A DNA stretch of 45,980 nucleotides from Burkholderiales bacterium (GCA_005798775.1 SYIM01000003.1:1-45980), one strand, 5' to 3'; counted from the stretch's first letter, positions 1 to 8,711 are shown. The notes: a model not told the origin generated them from the letters alone. A program made the numbers and translations.

Positions 1-127
1 AGAAATCGCCCATCCGGTAGAAGAGCAACATCTCCGGATACTCGGCCTTGATGCGCAGGAACTGCTGCATCATCGGCGTGTGGGAACTGGGTGAGGCCAC
101 CGCGGGCGTCTCGCGCGATATGGTCAT
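1..127 (-). CDS. mutS: DNA mismatch repair protein MutS, N-terminal fragment
   Basis: Reading the minus strand from an ATG at 125-127 gives 42 codons that run off the left edge. The translation contains [15 protein letters not shown] followed by LLFYRMGDF. This is the start of the mismatch-recognition domain I of MutS, where the MGDFYE stretch leads into the domain. MutS binds mismatched DNA and recruits MutL. No strong ribosome binding site is visible before the chosen ATG. The internal ATG pair at the MMQQF stretch is an alternative start, but the upstream residues are compatible with the variable N-terminus of the family. The gene begins 17 bases after the stop of the upstream dioxygenase on the same strand, so it may be transcribed with that accessory gene pair. 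Confidence 0.93.
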   Translation of the reverse strand, partial: MTISRETPAVASPSSHTPMMQQFLRIKAEYPEMLLFYRMGDF

Positions 128-144
128 GGGTAACGATGCACGGG

Positions 145-1134
145 CTAGCCCATGTAGGAGCGCCGACCGAAGTCACGCAGAAAGATGCGCACCAGGTGGC
201 GCTTGCGATCAGCTTCGTCGTAGTCCTGGTAATCGGTTCGCAGATGCGCCAGGCGAAAATTGTTCACGTACTGGATCTCGCCGGCATTCAGCACAAACGT
301 GATGTGGTTCTGTTCCCCTGACATGATGCGGGCGGCCTCGCGCAATGCCTCCAGGCCCAGTGCATCGGGCTGCAGGCCCGCCAGCTCATAGCCCTTGGGC
401 ACCAGCGCTGGATTGAAGCGCGAGCACACCTGCCCGCCTCGAAGCTCGAAAATCGGGTACAGGTTGGTCAGCGGGGCGCCCTCGGGATGCTCGCCCTGGC
501 GGTTCCAGTGAAAAGGTTCGTAAAGCCTGCGCAGCAGTTCAGGGCGCTGTTCGAGAAGCTCATTGTGCACGGTCATCATGCTCGCCGCTTTGCTGATGCC
601 GCCCGAGTGTGCGGTGCGCAGCACAAGCAATCCCAGGTACGGTGGCGGAAAGTTGAATCCGTAATCGCTGTGCCAGGAAATTTCCTGGTTGGTGAGGTCG
701 GCGCGTACCCGGGTATCGGTTTTCTTGCCAGTGTCGCGGACGTCATAGAGCAGCCGGCCGTCATAGGACTGCGCCACTGGCCGCGAGATCATCGAGGACA
801 GCATCCAGTACATGGCAGTGAGCGATTCCTTGTCGTGCCGCTGCACCGGCAGCCGGTCGAGCACAGCCATGCCCACGCCGTGGTCGAGTCGCTGTCGCAC
901 TTCCTTCATGAGCATGCGGCAGGCTTCAAGCGGATAGTCATCCAGACAGAGCGCCCGGATATCCATGGGATTGGTGCGAAGAATCGATATCACCTCGTCG
1001 ATTTCCGCGAGCGCAGGCTCTGGAACCGATACGCGCCAGTCGCTTTCACTGACATCGTCCCGCCGCCAGGCATAGGGCTTGGGGATGGGCTGCTCGTACA
1101 TGGCGGGCGAGGCGGGGCGGCTCAGATCATTCAT
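145..1134 (-). CDS. TauD/TfdA-like Fe(II)/2-oxoglutarate dioxygenase
   Basis: This 329-residue protein has the features of a non-haem Fe(II)/2-oxoglutarate dioxygenase of the TauD/TfdA superfamily. The iron-binding HxD lies in SWHSDYGF (His155, Asp157), the distal His is in RLAHLRTDY (His297), and Arg316 in [11 protein letters not shown] is placed to hold the 2-oxoglutarate carboxylate. Such enzymes hydroxylate small organic acids, amines or sulfonates with release of succinate and CO2. The substrate here is unknown. The start is supported by GAGGAAA about 6 bases upstream, which overlaps the stop of the preceding amidase. The two genes are 11 bases apart and surely co-transcribed. Family assignment is confident; substrate is not inferable. 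Confidence 0.85.
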   Translation of the reverse strand: MNDLSRPASPAMYEQPIPKPYAWRRDDVSESDWRVSVPEPALAEIDEVISILRTNPMDIRALCLDDYPLEACRMLMKEVRQRLDHGVGMAVLDRLPVQRHDKESLTAMYWMLSSMISRPVAQSYDGRLLYDVRDTGKKTDTRVRADLTNQEISWHSDYGFNFPPPYLGLLVLRTAHSGGISKAASMMTVHNELLEQRPELLRRLYEPFHWNRQGEHPEGAPLTNLYPIFELRGGQVCSRFNPALVPKGYELAGLQPDALGLEALREAARIMSGEQNHITFVLNAGEIQYVNNFRLAHLRTDYQDYDEADRKRHLVRIFLRDFGRRSYMG

Positions 1135-1145
1135 GGCGGGTTTCC

Positions 1146-2429
1146 TCAGGCGAGTTGTCGCTCAATCCAGCGGCCAGTGGCGAGCAGCGCTTGTTCACCG
1201 CGCCGCGGACCAATCACCTGCAGGCCGATCGGTAGACCTGTGTCGCCTTTCATGACCGGCAGGTTGAGCGCGGGTGTCCACGCGAGGGTCCAGAGATAGT
1301 TGAACAGGACCGGCCCGGTGTCTTGAAGGCCGAGCGGCGCCTCGCCGATTGCGGACAGGGTGAGCGTGGCGTCGTACGGAGCGAGCTGCGCGAGCAGGTG
1401 ACTGCGGCCGCGCTCGAGCTCTGCAACGGCTGCGTGATAGGAGGTAAGGTCGATCCCCTGGGCGTCATTGACTAGCGCCTGCGCCGCGGCCGACATGACA
1501 TCGCGATGAGTGCGGTATTCATGCACCAGCACCCGACCCGCTTCAAATTTAGTGACCACCCAGCAGGCGTCGAGCAACTTTAGGTCGAGTCCGGGGTTCG
1601 CCACTTCAGTGAGCTCGGCCCCCGCACGACCGAGTCGCTCGATGATTTCATCGAACTGCTTGCGGGCATCGGCCCGGGCATCGTCCCAAAAGTCGCTCCG
1701 GTAGATGGCAAGCCGCGGAGCGCGCATGAGGCCGCTGCCCACCGCACGGTATTCACGCATCTGCAAAGCAGCGAGAAAGAGCGAAAGATCCTCGATGCTC
1801 CGCCCCATGCAGCCCAGCGTGTCGAGGCTTTCGGAGAGATGACGCACCCCGGAAAAGCTCAGCTCGCCGTAGCCCGGCTTGATGGCATGGACACCGCAGT
1901 AAGCAGCAGGTCGGATGACCGAGCCGCTCGTTTGCGTGCCGACCGCGAGCGGTACCATGAAGTCCGCCACAGCTGCAGCGGAGCCCGATGAGGAGCCGCC
2001 AGGCGAATGCGCGGCGTTGTGCGGGTTGGTACAGGCGCTGGGATGTCGATAGGCAAATTCGGTGGAGGCGGTTTTGCCAAGCACCAGTGCGCCTGCCTCG
2101 CGACTGAGCGCCACGCAGGCAGCGTCGGCGACAGGGCGATGGCCAGCATAGATACACGATCCGTACGCGGTCGGCTGATCGGCTGTATCAATCACGTCCT
2201 TGAATCCGACCGGGATGCCGTGGAGCAGGCCGGCCCGCGGCGAGGCATCGGCGCGTTTCGCACTGGCGATCGCAACCGCGGGGTCGATCTGGACCCAAGC
2301 GCGTACCAGGGGATCGCGGTGCTGAATGCGTTCAAGACAGCTCCGCACAAGGGCTTCAGCGCTCAGGGCGCCAGCAGCGATCTCGGCCGCTGCTTCGACG
2401 GCGGTCAAGCGATGCGGTTCGCGTGTCAT
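1146..2429 (-). CDS. amidase signature family hydrolase
   Basis: This is a 427-residue amidase-signature enzyme, counting from the ATG at 2427-2429. A longer in-frame start exists at 2510, but its extra 27 residues look unlike any amidase N-terminus. The Ser-cisSer-Lys triad is readable as Lys77 (GFKDV), Ser146 (PGGSSSGSAAAV) and Ser170 (QTSGSVIRPAAYCG). The Ser-Ser and Lys-Ser spacings (24 and 93 residues) match those of malonamidase E2-type members. The enzyme should hydrolyse an amide to a carboxylate and ammonia. It heads a minus-strand unit with the Fe(II)/2OG dioxygenase and is divergent from the TRAP operon at 2654, so it may act on an imported amide. The exact substrate is unknown. 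Confidence 0.9.
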   Translation of the reverse strand: MTREPHRLTAVEAAAEIAAGALSAEALVRSCLERIQHRDPLVRAWVQIDPAVAIASAKRADASPRAGLLHGIPVGFKDVIDTADQPTAYGSCIYAGHRPVADAACVALSREAGALVLGKTASTEFAYRHPSACTNPHNAAHSPGGSSSGSAAAVADFMVPLAVGTQTSGSVIRPAAYCGVHAIKPGYGELSFSGVRHLSESLDTLGCMGRSIEDLSLFLAALQMREYRAVGSGLMRAPRLAIYRSDFWDDARADARKQFDEIIERLGRAGAELTEVANPGLDLKLLDACWVVTKFEAGRVLVHEYRTHRDVMSAAAQALVNDAQGIDLTSYHAAVAELERGRSHLLAQLAPYDATLTLSAIGEAPLGLQDTGPVLFNYLWTLAWTPALNLPVMKGDTGLPIGLQVIGPRRGEQALLATGRWIERQLA

Positions 2430-2595
2430 GGGAGCTTTTCGATTCGGGTACGGACGGGAACCATACTTCAAACGCAAAGCCCTGTACACGCGGGGGCCGG
2501 CAATCGGCACAGCGCCACGTGGCCGATGCCGCGCGGCGGAATTTCACCCGCGCGCTTGACGTATCAAAAGATCGTCGCGTACCGTCGGGCACTCT

Positions 2596-2614
2596 GACCG
2601 ACCGGTGATCGGTC
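2596..2614. promoter_or_regulatory. inverted repeat in the amidase/dctP divergent gap
   Basis: The arms GACCGA and TCGGTC are separated by 7 bases and lie 40 bases before the dctP start, between divergently transcribed amidase and TRAP genes. A loose -35-like TTGACG sits about 40 bases further upstream. The position suits an operator, but no regulator is encoded next to it and the arms are short. The rest of the 224-base gap shows nothing else recognisable. Confidence 0.3.
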
Positions 2615-2653
2615 TCCAAATCGATTTACAACGATCCTTAACGGAGGATTTTC

Positions 2654-3640
2654 ATGCTTCAGTCCAAATGGTTAGTAGCGGGTCTGCTATCGGCCGCGCT
2701 CGGTGCGTTTTCGGTTCAGGCCCATGCGCAGGCCAAGGTCAAGCTCCGCTTGGGGCATGTCACATCGGCCGCCGCTATCGCGGGCCAGGGCGGAAAGGCG
2801 TTTGCCGATGCCGCACGCCAGCTTTCAAACGGCGAAGTTGAAATCGAGCTCTTTCCCAGCGGGCAATTGGGCGGCGAACTTGAAATGCTCTCGCAGGTGC
2901 GTCTGGGCACGCTCGACATCGCCATGAACGGATCGGGCATTGTCGCGGCGATCGAACCCACCTTCAGCATCACCGAATTACCGTATATCTGGAAAGACCG
3001 TGATTCGGCCTGGAAGGTGCTCACCGGGCCGACCGGTACGCGCATTCTTGGCACGCTCGAGGCGAAGGGCATCAAGGGCCTGTCCTGGGGGGTATGGGAT
3101 TTCCGCGGTTTTCTCATGAATGGCACCGACATCAACCAGCCAGCCAACATGAAAGGCAAGAAAATCCGCGTGATTGAAAACGCGCTCTATGTGCGGACCG
3201 TGCAGGCTTTCGGCGGTAATCCGGTTCCGATGGCCTGGCCTGAGGTGTACACCGCACTCCAGCAGCGCACCATTGACGGCGTGGACACCAACTATCACGG
3301 CATGGCCGATTCCAAGTTGTTCGAGGTCGCCAAGAGCCTCGCGATCACCGATCACATCTTCACGGCCACGGTCTATGTGATGAACCTGAAGAAGTTCCAG
3401 GCGCTATCGCCGGCGCATCAGGATGTGGTTCTCAGGGCCTCACGTGCGGCAGGCGAAACCATGCGGGCCGGCGCGGCCAAGGCCAATGAGGACGCCATTG
3501 CAGTCATGGAAAAGAACGGCGTTAAGCTGATTCGCCCTGATCGTCCGCCGTTTGAGAACGCGGTGGCTGGTGTTCACAAGTTCTTCTCCACCATGGTGGG
3601 GGCCGATCTGCTGAAAGAAGTGGCGGACGCCCAGCGCTGA
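2654..3640 (+). CDS. dctP: TRAP transporter solute-binding protein (DctP family)
   Basis: This 328-residue periplasmic protein begins with a Sec signal peptide ending near AHAQA (residue 26). It then follows the DctP fold: LRLGHVTS, an EVEIELFPSGQLGGELEM segment, and GKKIRVIENALYVRTVQAFG, where the conserved Arg usually binds the ligand carboxylate. PMAWPEVYTALQQRTIDG follows. A good ribosome binding site (GGAGG) lies 7 bases upstream. The protein delivers a substrate, typically an organic acid, to the DctQM membrane pair encoded two and three genes downstream. The first gene of the operon is separated by 7 bases from the next. The ligand cannot be told from the sequence. Confidence 0.92.
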   Translation: MLQSKWLVAGLLSAALGAFSVQAHAQAKVKLRLGHVTSAAAIAGQGGKAFADAARQLSNGEVEIELFPSGQLGGELEMLSQVRLGTLDIAMNGSGIVAAIEPTFSITELPYIWKDRDSAWKVLTGPTGTRILGTLEAKGIKGLSWGVWDFRGFLMNGTDINQPANMKGKKIRVIENALYVRTVQAFGGNPVPMAWPEVYTALQQRTIDGVDTNYHGMADSKLFEVAKSLAITDHIFTATVYVMNLKKFQALSPAHQDVVLRASRAAGETMRAGAAKANEDAIAVMEKNGVKLIRPDRPPFENAVAGVHKFFSTMVGADLLKEVADAQR

Positions 3641-3647
3641 CCGGTTC

Positions 3648-4508
3648 ATGCCCTTCGTCGATGCAAACGGGGTCCGGCTCCACTACGAGAGTGTGGGGTC
3701 GGGTCGGCCAGTGGTGTTTTGCCACGAATACGCGAGCGATGCGAGAGCATGGGAGGCGCAGCTACGCTATTTCGGCCAGCGCTATCACGCGATCGCGTAC
3801 AACGGCCGCGGCTATCCGCCGTCATCGGTGCCACAGGACGACCAGAGCTGGCTCCATCGGCATCTCATCGACGATCTGACCGCTGTTCTGGACGGGTTGG
3901 GCATCGAGCGCGCACACGTGGTGGGTCAGGCCACGGGAGGTAACGTCGCGCTCAATTTTGCGGTTGCAAACCCCGGGCGTGTGATGGGTCTGGTGGTGAT
4001 TGGCGCCGGCGCTGGCACCACTGATCGCGAGCGATGGCTGGCCGACGCGCGGGCGCTGGCTGACGATATCGCAAGACGGGGTACCCGCGAGGCGTTCGCA
4101 GCCATTGAAGAGGCGCCACAGCGCGCCATCTTCAAAACTAAAGATCCGCTTGGCTGGGAGGGTTTTCGTGCGCTCCTTCATGATCTTCCAGCCGGTTCAG
4201 CCGAGAAGCTGATGCGGATCACGCTCACCGACAGGTTGCCTGTCACTGCTTTAGCCGTGCAGTTGCGGCGGCTAGACCTGCCCGTGCTGGTCATGACGGG
4301 CGACCAGGACTTTCCCTCGCACGAAGCCTGCCGCTTCATCCGTGACCATGCACCGCATGCCGGGCTGGCCATGCTTCCGATGTGCGGACATGCAATGAAC
4401 CTGGAGGAGCCCATGCTCTTCAATCAGATGGTCTCGGAATTTTTGTCTTCGGTGGACGCGGGCCGCTGGGGCACCTGGTCGTGCGTCGGGACAGGGAGCA
4501 AGAACTGA
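3648..4508 (+). CDS. alpha/beta-hydrolase-fold protein lacking the nucleophile serine
   Basis: This 286-residue protein has a complete alpha/beta-hydrolase layout similar to 3-oxoadipate enol-lactonases. It has a YNGRGYPPSS loop, a nucleophile-elbow region (HVVGQATGGNVAL), the acid residue Asp221 in VMTGDQDFPS and the base His248 in MCGHAMNLEEP. The elbow normally reads G-x-S-x-G, but here the central position is Ala95 (GCC codon at 3930-3932). The classical serine nucleophile is therefore missing while Asp and His remain. The gene sits between dctP and dctQ, 7 bases after dctP, and its stop overlaps the dctQ start (TGATG). It may use another chemistry, bind without hydrolysing, or be inactive. 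The extended last 20 residues look unstructured. Confidence 0.85.
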   Translation: MPFVDANGVRLHYESVGSGRPVVFCHEYASDARAWEAQLRYFGQRYHAIAYNGRGYPPSSVPQDDQSWLHRHLIDDLTAVLDGLGIERAHVVGQATGGNVALNFAVANPGRVMGLVVIGAGAGTTDRERWLADARALADDIARRGTREAFAAIEEAPQRAIFKTKDPLGWEGFRALLHDLPAGSAEKLMRITLTDRLPVTALAVQLRRLDLPVLVMTGDQDFPSHEACRFIRDHAPHAGLAMLPMCGHAMNLEEPMLFNQMVSEFLSSVDAGRWGTWSCVGTGSKN

Positions 4509-5107
4509 TGTTTCCAACACCTTTCGAACTCAAGTTGCTGTTCTGGGTCTGCGTGGTCATGGCCCTTTGGCTGGGCTGGATTGTCCGCGCTGATTGCGCC
4601 TCGCTGCCGCTGGTGCCGCGCATCTGGCGAAATTTCGAGAATTCCGTCACCGTGTTTCTGATGTTGCTCATGCTGTCGGCCTCCACCGTCCAGGTGCTTG
4701 CGCGCTATGTGCTTCCTGATGATGTGACGCTGCCCTGGACCGAGGAGGCCGGGCGGTTGTTCATGGTCTGGGCCACGCTATGGGCAGCGGCCACGGTACA
4801 GCGAACGGATGAGCACATCGCGATGAACGCTGTTTTCGACCTGCTCCCGGAGGCGGCGCAGCGCTGGCTGCTGGTGTTCTGCGACCTGCTCACGATCGCA
4901 CTCCTCGCGCCAGTGACCTGGTGGGGCTGGAGCAATGCCCGCACGCTCGACATCATGCAGTCGATCTCGCTCGGGCTGCCGCTTTCGATCTTCGCGTACT
5001 CCATTCCGGTGACTGCGGGTCTGATGATCATTTTTTCGCTCGGCCTCATTGCGCGCCGATTCTCGGACCAGCCGGTCCGCACTGGCGGCAGCACCGTCGA
5101 GATCTGA
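4508..5107 (+). CDS. dctQ: TRAP transporter small permease (DctQ family)
   Basis: This 199-residue protein is the four-helix small membrane subunit of a TRAP transporter. The start ATG overlaps the previous stop by one base (TGATG). Hydrophobic helices are seen near residues 8-25, 42-65, 80-100, 120-145 and 155-180. The family hallmark lies in VLARYVLPDDVTLPWTEEAG followed by RLFMVWATLWAAA, and the R-T-D-E-H-I motif at the third helix is also typical. The first hydrophobic segment is an extra one compared with minimal DctQ proteins. The protein couples the DctP receptor to the DctM channel encoded immediately downstream. Confidence 0.9.
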   Translation: MFPTPFELKLLFWVCVVMALWLGWIVRADCASLPLVPRIWRNFENSVTVFLMLLMLSASTVQVLARYVLPDDVTLPWTEEAGRLFMVWATLWAAATVQRTDEHIAMNAVFDLLPEAAQRWLLVFCDLLTIALLAPVTWWGWSNARTLDIMQSISLGLPLSIFAYSIPVTAGLMIIFSLGLIARRFSDQPVRTGGSTVEI

Positions 5108-5125
5108 CCAGGAAAGTAATGCCCT

Positions 5126-6418
5126 ATGGATGGCCTCACGCTCATCACGATTGTCTTTTTTGTTCTGTTCGCTTTGCGGGTTCCGATCGCCATCACGCTA
5201 ATCGGTTCCTCCCTCGTGGGGCTGATGTTTGCGCCTTCGTCCATTCCCATCTCCACGCTGCCCACCACCATGTGGCAGGGCGTCAACCACTTTGTTCTGC
5301 TCGCTATTCCATTCTTCATTCTGATGGGTGACCTGGCGCTCGCCTCCGGCGTCACCCAGCGGTTGGTCAATGTGGCCAAGGCCTGGATCGGTCACATACA
5401 TGGCGGGCTCGCGCATGTGAGCGTGTCGGTCAATATCGTGATGGCGGGTATGTCGGGCTCTGATCTCGCCGATGCGGCCGCCACCGGCAAGCTGCTGATT
5501 CCAGCCATGAAGCGTGCGGGTTACCCGGTGGCCTATGCGGCATCGATCATTGCAGGGGCGGCCATGATCGGTCCGCTCATCCCGCCATCGATCGCCTTCA
5601 TCCTCTATGCCGCAGCCACGGAAGCCTCGGTTGGCCGGTTGTTTCTGGGTGGGGCTATTCCCGGCGCGCTGCTTGGGGCCCTCCTGATGTTGCAGGCCTA
5701 CGTGCAGGCGCGTCGGAACAATTTTCCGAAGGAGCCCAAGGCCACATTCGCTGAGCGGGTGAAGACCACTGCGGTCGGCATGCCGGTGCTGCTCATTCCC
5801 GCTGTGGTGCTGGGCAGCATCCTGTCCGGCATTGCGACACCCACCGAGGCAGCGGTGCTCGGCGTACTCGCTGTGATCGTGGTCGGTGGCTTCATGTATC
5901 GGGAAATGTCCGCGGCCACTTTTACTCGCCAGGTGCTGGCCACCTCGCGCACCATGGGCTCGGTCTTTCTGATCATTGCAGCCGCTGCGGTGTTCGGCCG
6001 GGTGCTCACGCTCTACGGCGTGGCAGACGGACTCGCTACCTGGATGACCGGCATCACCCGTGATCCGGCAGTATTCCTGTTTGCGGTCATCGTTATCTAC
6101 CTGCTTCTCGGCTGCATGCTCGATACCGTACCCATCATTCTGGTGTTCGTGCCGCTTCTCATGCCAACAGTGACTGCGCTGGGTATCAACGAGGTTCAGT
6201 TCGGTGTGATCACGGTCTTTACCCTTCTCATTGGGCTGGTGACGCCCCCTTACGGGCTCACGATGTTCCTGCTCTGCCGGATCGCCAATATTTCAATGAT
6301 GCAGTTCTGGAAGGAAATGTGGCCGATCTTCGGCACCATGCTGGTGACGCTCGCGTTGATTACTGTCTATCCCGAACTTACCACCTGGTTGCCTGATCTC
6401 TTGATGCCCGTTAAATGA
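5126..6418 (+). CDS. dctM: TRAP transporter large permease (DctM family)
   Basis: This 430-residue polytopic membrane protein is the Na+-coupled transport subunit of a TRAP system. DctM motifs are AIPFFILMGDLALASG near residue 57, VMAGMSGSDLADAAATGK near residue 108, GAAMIGPLIPPSIAFILYA near residue 147 and TPTEAAVLGV near residue 236. The length is normal for the family. AGGAAAG lies 9 bases before the chosen ATG at 5126, and the ATG seven bases earlier is out of frame. The stop overlaps the start of the downstream epimerase gene (ATGA), which indicates translational coupling. Confidence 0.93.
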   Translation: MDGLTLITIVFFVLFALRVPIAITLIGSSLVGLMFAPSSIPISTLPTTMWQGVNHFVLLAIPFFILMGDLALASGVTQRLVNVAKAWIGHIHGGLAHVSVSVNIVMAGMSGSDLADAAATGKLLIPAMKRAGYPVAYAASIIAGAAMIGPLIPPSIAFILYAAATEASVGRLFLGGAIPGALLGALLMLQAYVQARRNNFPKEPKATFAERVKTTAVGMPVLLIPAVVLGSILSGIATPTEAAVLGVLAVIVVGGFMYREMSAATFTRQVLATSRTMGSVFLIIAAAAVFGRVLTLYGVADGLATWMTGITRDPAVFLFAVIVIYLLLGCMLDTVPIILVFVPLLMPTVTALGINEVQFGVITVFTLLIGLVTPPYGLTMFLLCRIANISMMQFWKEMWPIFGTMLVTLALITVYPELTTWLPDLLMPVK

Positions 6419-7332
6419 GCACCGTTCTTGTCACAGGACTGAACGGACTGATTGGTCGGGCGGTGGCCGACCGGCTGGTTCGCGATGGCCGATCCATCGT
6501 TGGGATGGACCAGCGGGTGAGCCCCCATGAATTCTTTCCCGTGCTGGCGCACGACTTGCCGGATCCGCACCGGTGGCATGAGGTGATCCAGCGTTTCGGC
6601 ATCACCGATATCATTCATCCGGGGGGGATCTCGGGGCCGATGCTGCGCCCGGATGCGCCAGCCCGTATCATCGATATCAACCTCACCGGGGTCGCGGGCC
6701 TTCTTGAGGCGGCGCGTGTTCACCGCATCCGCCGGGTGGTCTGTTTCTCCTCCGTGCTGGCCTATGGCGATCAGCCCGACCTGGCGCCTGTCACCGAGCG
6801 CACCTTGCCGCAGCCCACCACGATGTATGGTGCGACCAAGGCAGCGGGCGATGCGCTGATCAGCGCCTATCACGCGCAGTTCGGAGTGGATGCGGTATCG
6901 CTTCGGGTGGCTGGCTGCTATGGTCCTGGGCGGGTGACGCCGTGCGTGATCCGGCTGACCCTGGAGGCAGCACTGCGCGGGGAGGCTGCTCGGTTTCGCA
7001 GCGACCCGCGGCGGACGCGACAGTTCGTCTATGTCGATGATGTCGTCGATGCGGTGGTGGCTGTGCTCGATACGCCCGCGCTCGCTCAACGCACTTACAA
7101 CCTTGGACCGGGTGTGGCGCACAGCCTGTCAGAGGTCGAAGCTGCGGTTCGTACCTGTCTGCCTGAGGCTCGTGTCATCGATGACCCGAGCGGGCCGTTG
7201 GTGGGCAGCTTCGGTCTGGGGGCACTCAGCATTGAAGCGGCGCAACGTGATCTCGCGTTTTCGCCGCGAACGCCGCTTGCTGAAGGCGTAAAGCGCACGC
7301 TAGCCTGGGTCAGGCAGCGCGGAGACGGTTGA
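6415..7332 (+). CDS. NAD-dependent epimerase/dehydratase (extended SDR)
   Basis: This 305-residue Rossmann-fold enzyme belongs to the extended short-chain dehydrogenases. The NAD-binding TGLNGLIGRAV lies at residues 7-17. The active-site Ser is in CFSSVLAYG (residues 110-118) and the catalytic Tyr138 and Lys142 are in MYGATKAAG. A sugar- or polyol-type substrate is usual for such proteins. It is the last gene of the TRAP operon and overlaps dctM by four bases, which suggests that it acts on the imported compound. The substrate may therefore be a hydroxylated acid or sugar acid, but this is inference from position. Confidence 0.87.
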   Translation: MSTVLVTGLNGLIGRAVADRLVRDGRSIVGMDQRVSPHEFFPVLAHDLPDPHRWHEVIQRFGITDIIHPGGISGPMLRPDAPARIIDINLTGVAGLLEAARVHRIRRVVCFSSVLAYGDQPDLAPVTERTLPQPTTMYGATKAAGDALISAYHAQFGVDAVSLRVAGCYGPGRVTPCVIRLTLEAALRGEAARFRSDPRRTRQFVYVDDVVDAVVAVLDTPALAQRTYNLGPGVAHSLSEVEAAVRTCLPEARVIDDPSGPLVGSFGLGALSIEAAQRDLAFSPRTPLAEGVKRTLAWVRQRGDG

Positions 7333-7388
7333 ATCGTGTTCGGGGCGGATTGAGTTCACCGGCTGTCGCGTGGGTGGGTTCGGCCTGT

Positions 7389-7901
7389 TTACACATCGCG
7401 TACATGCCGCAGTAACTGGAACGATACGCGCCAGCGCTGCCCATCGCAGTCTATCGAGGCGGTCTGCGCGTTGACCCGGGTGATCACACCGATCCGCGGT
7501 TGCAGATGCCGATCGTCAAAGCTCACCCGGTCGCCGGCCCGAAACGACTCGCGCGTCGGTTTGGGCGGGGGCATGGGCGGCGGGTCGCTCGCCCGCCCAG
7601 CTGGGCTTGAGGCATCTGGTTCGATCGCGACATAAGGCAGTTTCCAGTGCTGGCGAAGCGCATCGTCGCGAACGACCGCATGGCGATCCTGTAGATCCAC
7701 CACCCGACCGCTTCGCATCGCGAGTTCGGCGGTGTTGCCACGATGATCAACGAAACCGACAGCCTGACCCACATGCAGCCGGGCGCGGACGTCGAGAATC
7801 CTCCGTGGGTCGGTCAGCAGTCGATCAAGCACCAGGCTCAGGTGATAGAGGTCGACGCTGCGGGAGCGATGGAGGGCCTCTAGCGTGTCGGGATTGATCA
7901 T
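7389..7901 (-). CDS. hypothetical protein with two SH3-like segments
   Basis: I do not recognise this 170-residue protein. After a helical N-terminus (residues 1-40) there are two similar beta-rich stretches. One runs from about residue 44 (VGQAVGFVDHRGNTAELAMR) to 95, and the other from about residue 122 (AGDRVSFDDRHLQPRIGVI) to 165. Each has the pattern Gly-x-x-Val-x-Phe-x-Asp followed by a Gly-x-Val or Ala-x-Val strand, as in KOW/SH3-like barrels. They are joined by a Pro-rich linker at residues 105-118. No signal peptide or membrane segment is seen. It is convergent with the TRAP operon and divergent from the yfcG-like gene. A nucleic-acid-binding role would fit the fold guess but is unproven. 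Confidence 0.7.
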   Translation of the reverse strand: MINPDTLEALHRSRSVDLYHLSLVLDRLLTDPRRILDVRARLHVGQAVGFVDHRGNTAELAMRSGRVVDLQDRHAVVRDDALRQHWKLPYVAIEPDASSPAGRASDPPPMPPPKPTRESFRAGDRVSFDDRHLQPRIGVITRVNAQTASIDCDGQRWRVSFQLLRHVRDV

Positions 7902-8025
7902 CAGTCGCCTTTCCTGGGCCGGTCGTGGGTAATGAACAGCATACCGTTTCGGTCAACGCTTCACGGGTCGGCTTATATCCATGCTCCGCAGTATCGTGCG
8001 CCATTCCCACCATCGGAGTCTGACC

Positions 8026-8658
8026 ATGGCTGCCCCCATCGATCTGTACACCTGGAACACGCCCAACGGACGCAAGATCAGCGTTGCCCTTGAAGAAATG
8101 GGTCTGCCCTATACGGTACATCCAGTAGACATTACCAAGGGGCGCCAGCTCGAGGAGGCGTTTCTGCGGATCAGCCCGAACAACCGTATTCCGGCCATTG
8201 TCGATCACGATGGCCCGGGAGGCGAGCCACTCAGCGTTTTCGAGTCGGGCGCGATCCTCATTTATCTGGCCGAGAAAACGGGCCGCTTCCTGCCGGCTGA
8301 CCGCCGTGCGCGCGTGCAGGCGCTGGAGTGGCTGATGTGGCAGATGGGCGGGTTTGGTCCTATGCCCGGGCAGGTACATCATTTTCTGGGTGTGAGCGAC
8401 CCGCACGATCAGCGCTATGGGCTCGAGCGCTACAGCAAGGAAACGCTTCGCCTCTACGGCGTGATGAACAAGCGGCTGGGTGCGCACGAATTCTTTGCGG
8501 GCGCGCTCTCGATTGCCGACTTTGCCATTCTCGGCTGGGCTTGGCGGCACGAGCGCCATCGGGTTGATTTGAATGCTTACCCCAATGTGAAACGCTGGTA
8601 CGACCAGATGATGGCAAGGCCCGCGGTTCAGCGTGGCTTTGCGGTGGGGATGAATTGA
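8026..8658 (+). CDS. yfcG: YfcG-like glutathione-dependent disulfide oxidoreductase
   Basis: This 210-residue protein closely resembles the nu-class glutathione transferase homologue YfcG. The N-terminal thioredoxin fold opens with IDLYTWNTPNGRKISVALEE. The Thr and Asn of the TPNG turn contact glutathione in this family. ISPNNRIPAIVDH contains the cis-proline, and FESGAILIYLAEKTGRFLP follows. The all-helical C-terminal domain has WLMWQMGGFGPMPGQVHHF. YfcG reduces disulfides with two glutathione molecules rather than conjugating. The ATG at 8026 is preferred over an upstream one at 7981 because GGAG lies 7 bases before it and the family starts at this point. Confidence 0.9.
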   Translation: MAAPIDLYTWNTPNGRKISVALEEMGLPYTVHPVDITKGRQLEEAFLRISPNNRIPAIVDHDGPGGEPLSVFESGAILIYLAEKTGRFLPADRRARVQALEWLMWQMGGFGPMPGQVHHFLGVSDPHDQRYGLERYSKETLRLYGVMNKRLGAHEFFAGALSIADFAILGWAWRHERHRVDLNAYPNVKRWYDQMMARPAVQRGFAVGMN

Positions 8659-8662
8659 ATGA

Positions 8663-8697
8663 CGAGGCGTAGGCCCCCGCCTTAGTTGCACGCCTCG
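8663..8697. terminator. possible bidirectional hairpin between convergent genes
   Basis: An 8-bp perfect inverted repeat (CGAGGCGT and ACGCCTCG) encloses a smaller AGGC/GCCT stem. It lies in the 53-base gap between the convergent yfcG-like and SbtA-like genes. There is no T-tract on either side, so a classical intrinsic terminator is not fully supported. Confidence 0.35.
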
Positions 8698-8711
8698 CTG
8701 GTTGGCTGCGC

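Noticed and set aside
487-1299. Long plus-strand open frame of 270 codons
   Set aside because: It lies opposite the Fe(II)/2OG dioxygenase and amidase, both with full catalytic motifs. Its own translation resembles no protein.
6367-7122. Minus-strand frame of 251 codons over the epimerase gene
   Set aside because: The plus-strand epimerase has clear NAD and Tyr-Lys motifs. The reverse frame is a GC-rich shadow.
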